From positions 274,103 through 338,102 of the forward strand of contig NZ_JAGYPF010000002.1 in the NCBI RefSeq assembly GCF_018343535.1: 64,000 nt of DNA, given 5' to 3'. This document shows positions 61,902-64,000 of this stretch, piece by piece. Made by a program: the position numbers and the translations under genes. The notes below the pieces were generated by a model that had not been told where the DNA came from, made no database searches, and saw only the letters and a program-made list of their open reading frames with translations. This stretch comes from Neobacillus rhizophilus. GTDB lineage: Bacteria > Bacillota > Bacilli > Bacillales > Cytobacillaceae. Numbering within the stretch: position 1 is the first letter of the stretch; each line of letters starts with the position of its first letter.

Positions 61902-63419
61902 CTATTGAAAGATTCCTATTCCTTCTTTATAAAATCCATGATAATGTTCGCTTTCCGGAATATAATTTTTTACTCTCTTTACGATATTATCAAGTAGTGC
62001 TAAATTGAAATCCAATTCTAGCTCTTCGGGAAGTATAATGTGATTTTTAAGTGCAACTTTTAATATATTCTTTGAATGGACAGGGAATTTTGCAATATTC
62101 ATTAATATAAGCAAACAATCTTCAAGGCTTATCGCCTTATGGTTATCCTCTTTGTTAAATTCCTTTTTAATCAGCCCATATTTTTTAATTCTCTTCATTT
62201 GTAAGGAAAAGGGAAATGCTTGTCCCTTGTTGCTATAGTCCATATCTTCATGAAACTCTTTTTGTGTTTGGAACTTTTTCTCGTAGATTTCCCACAAAGA
62301 CCATATAAAGGTTCCTTGTACAACAGGGTTTTCCATAAAGTTATTGCTAATGTTGGAATTATTAGTAGTTCTTTTATTTAATTCTTCTACCCATATTTCC
62401 TTCCTTATTCCAGTTATTACAAGTTGGTTTTTTTCTGAGTGATCTTTGTGATCATAAAGAAAAAAACCAGAAATGTTAATTGATTTCATCTCTACAGGAA
62501 CTATACGGTCAAGAGGGGGAGTTATCTTGATATGTGTATATTCAGGGATTTGATTTGGATCATGTATTTCATCGTAAAGTTCTTTAGTTTTGAGCTTGAA
62601 ATTATATCCAGGGATCTCTCCTTTATATAAATGTTCTAAATTAAAGGAAAAAATAAGGCTTTTTTCAATATAATCATCGAAAATAGCTCTATTTTTTATT
62701 TCAACATAATCATCTAAGCAAAATATCTCTCCCCATAAGTTAAACCCAATAGACTCCAACGGATAAGAATAACTTTTGTTATAGGTAAATGTACGGTTAT
62801 TGAGACTGTTTAGCCCTCTGAAGATATTTACCTCATTTGATTCCGGGTTAAATGATACCAATGAAGTTTCCCCGCAGAAAGAGTGTTGGAGTGCCTGGCC
62901 AACGTTTAAAATGCTACAAGTTGAAATACCTATCTCTTTTATGACGTTCTCGCCAACAACCCAAATATCCCTAATGTTAACTTGATTATATAATTTTTTT
63001 CGTTTCATAATTTCACTGGTTGGTATATTAGAACGCTGATATTCAACAGCCCATTTTACGCCATTATTAAATTCGATAAAGATATCAGCTATTTGGTCTG
63101 TTTCTGGTATGTATTGTTCTAATTCAATAGTCTTGGTCTTGTGACCAAGTAGTTGTAGAAAATAACGATATAATTTACTTTTTCCTTCTATATGCATCGG
63201 ACCTTCACCGTAAATAGAGTAAATACAATTTGTCCCCGGTTTATGTTTAAAATGTGGAATTCTTCTAGCAGGTTCTGCCCAGTTTAGTCTTACACTTTCC
63301 TTGCAGACAGGGCACTGATATTGGTCCTTATGTTCATTGGCTTTTAACAAGTCTCTTTGATTTGCTTCTTGGTCACTTAGTAGGTTTATAGGAACGCCTT
63401 TGAATAGAGCTTTAAACAT
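61902..63419 (-). CDS. CoiA-family protein with nuclease-like domain
   Basis: A 505-residue protein. The N-terminus has YQCPVCKESVRLNWAEPARR and IPHFKHKPGTNC (CoiA-type zinc-finger region with HFKH), followed by KLYRYFLQL and IADIFIEFNNGVKWAVEYQR, whose D...E-x-Q pattern resembles a PD-(D/E)XK nuclease core. The C-terminal half is unrecognised. CoiA promotes recombination in competence in streptococci and bacilli, but this one is longer than typical CoiA (about 330-390) and is divergent from an AAA ATPase, so an anti-phage or mobile role is possible. No ribosome-binding site stronger than AGAGGTG. Confidence 0.78.
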   Translation of the reverse strand: MFKALFKGVPINLLSDQEANQRDLLKANEHKDQYQCPVCKESVRLNWAEPARRIPHFKHKPGTNCIYSIYGEGPMHIEGKSKLYRYFLQLLGHKTKTIELEQYIPETDQIADIFIEFNNGVKWAVEYQRSNIPTSEIMKRKKLYNQVNIRDIWVVGENVIKEIGISTCSILNVGQALQHSFCGETSLVSFNPESNEVNIFRGLNSLNNRTFTYNKSYSYPLESIGFNLWGEIFCLDDYVEIKNRAIFDDYIEKSLIFSFNLEHLYKGEIPGYNFKLKTKELYDEIHDPNQIPEYTHIKITPPLDRIVPVEMKSINISGFFLYDHKDHSEKNQLVITGIRKEIWVEELNKRTTNNSNISNNFMENPVVQGTFIWSLWEIYEKKFQTQKEFHEDMDYSNKGQAFPFSLQMKRIKKYGLIKKEFNKEDNHKAISLEDCLLILMNIAKFPVHSKNILKVALKNHIILPEELELDFNLALLDNIVKRVKNYIPESEHYHGFYKEGIGIFQ

Positions 63420-63558
63420 TTGTGCACCTCTTTATATAGAGATTAAACATTTTCTAAAAAATTTTGATGTGTATTCTTTTACAGAATAATCAAAAGCACC
63501 CTATAACTAGGGCAATTATCCTAATATTATTTTATAAGAAAAAGTCGATATAACCAAT

Positions 63559-63585
63559 GCTAAATTTAGCAATGATTAGTATAAT
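63559..63585 (+). promoter_or_regulatory. Palindrome and -10 element in the divergent CoiA/AAA intergenic region
   Basis: GCTAAATTTAGC (63559-63570) is a perfect palindrome; TATAAT follows at 63580. A repressor operator overlapping the promoter of the AAA gene is plausible. Confidence 0.4.
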
Positions 63586-63667
63586 TGTACTAAATTCAAT
63601 GTGCTATATGACCGGAAATTTTATTTACTAAGAGGAAAAGATCCTCTGAAGCAAGGGAGGAAAACCG

Positions 63668-64000
63668 ATGGAAGTATTATATATATGGATCGGTAAATAT
63701 AAAAATATTAATAATCAAGGATTTAATTTTGGTGGGGAGTTAACGTTCCAATTTGAATCGGGAAAACTAAAAGTAACTCCAAACCCTATGCACATTCCAG
63801 GCTTTTTTAATATTTTTCGGAAGGAAAAAGGAACTATTTACGCCAATATTTTAAATGTAACAGGTATTGCAGGAGAAAATGGTACAGGAAAATCAAATTT
63901 CCTTGAATTCCTTAAACATCTTTCCACATACAAGAATGAAGATTATTTAATCTGTTATAAGCTTAAAGAAAAGTATTTTATTACTGGAACAGAATGTCAA
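63668..64000 (+). CDS. AAA family ATPase, 3' end outside the window
   Basis: The first 111 residues of a protein starting MEVLYIWIGKYKNINNQGFN. It has the N-terminal strand pattern of SMC/RecF-like AAA proteins and a Walker A motif GIAGENGTGKSNFLEFL at about residue 76. The insertion between strand 1 and Walker A (about 50 residues) is like that of AAA_15/AAA_21 ATPases found in anti-phage systems and OLD-type nucleases. AGGGAGGAAAACC precedes the ATG. The rest, including Walker B and any nuclease domain, is not in the window. Confidence 0.85.
   Translation, partial: MEVLYIWIGKYKNINNQGFNFGGELTFQFESGKLKVTPNPMHIPGFFNIFRKEKGTIYANILNVTGIAGENGTGKSNFLEFLKHLSTYKNEDYLICYKLKEKYFITGTECQ

Noticed and set aside
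1..64000. tRNA or rRNA genes
   Set aside because: No cloverleaf-like or rRNA-like sequence was noticed on either strand.

Overview
The window is a low-GC Gram-positive chromosome segment from an endospore-forming Bacillaceae, probably Neobacillus/Mesobacillus/Bacillus-like. The evidence is the gene order ywzB-ywmB-murA-spoIID...vanZ-like-spoIIQ...spoIIID-mbl...fabZ...ywpF-ssb...ywqA-ywqB...ywqC-ywqD-ywqE. This is the Bacillus subtilis ywm/ywp/ywq neighbourhood with many insertions. No genome-level identification was possible without a search.

Layout. 1-2.9 kb: end of a hybrid sensor kinase and a CheR-type methyltransferase. 2.9-4.8 kb: small stress and membrane proteins, including a probable SigB-controlled YflT-type gene. 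4.5-19.2 kb: cell envelope and sporulation core (ywzB, ywmB, murA, spoIID, spoIIQ, a MecA/PBP3-like transpeptidase, spoIIID, mbl, an EpuA-like gene, fabZ). 19.4-29.8 kb: small membrane/lipoproteins, ywpF, ssb, an AT-rich DUF4062 gene pair, decayed genes, a coiled-coil 3D-domain protein, folD behind a ZTP riboswitch, and a surface DUF11 protein. 29.8-39 kb: ywqA (SNF2 helicase), ywqB (SWIM), a TM2-like protein, a four-LysM NlpC/P60 hydrolase and an SGNH protein. 39.2-58.7 kb: a complete exopolysaccharide locus. It holds the kinase modulator, BY-kinase and PHP phosphatase; an EAR antitermination RNA with a terminator; an EpsC/CapD dehydratase, galU and a priming transferase; a four-gene UDP-GlcNAc3NAcA-type sugar pathway; five glycosyltransferases; a Wzy-like polymerase and a Wzx flippase. 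58.8-64 kb: a repeat-rich surface protein with a decayed last repeat, then a CoiA-family protein divergent from an AAA ATPase cut by the window edge.

The most unusual content is non-coding. At least 18 intergenic arrays carry a short motif repeated at exactly 21-bp pitch, with one 20-bp step in one array. Three unrelated motifs are used (GGAAAGTA, CGAGTAAA, TTCTATTGGCGAA). The GGAAAGTA arrays always have six copies and usually belong to a larger element ending in a GCCAGGC/GCCTGGC hairpin. The 21-bp pitch is two turns of B-DNA, so all copies in an array face the same side of the helix. Two other dispersed repeat families (GGGGACGGTTCTCGTGC and TGTCCACG..CGGTGCC) also occur; one copy of the first is embedded in frame inside ywqA.

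Other points worth attention are three perfect DnaA boxes between murA and spoIID, a chain of three overlapping short upstream ORFs before spoIIID, a DUF4062 plus 58-residue protein pair, and the CoiA/AAA pair at the right edge.
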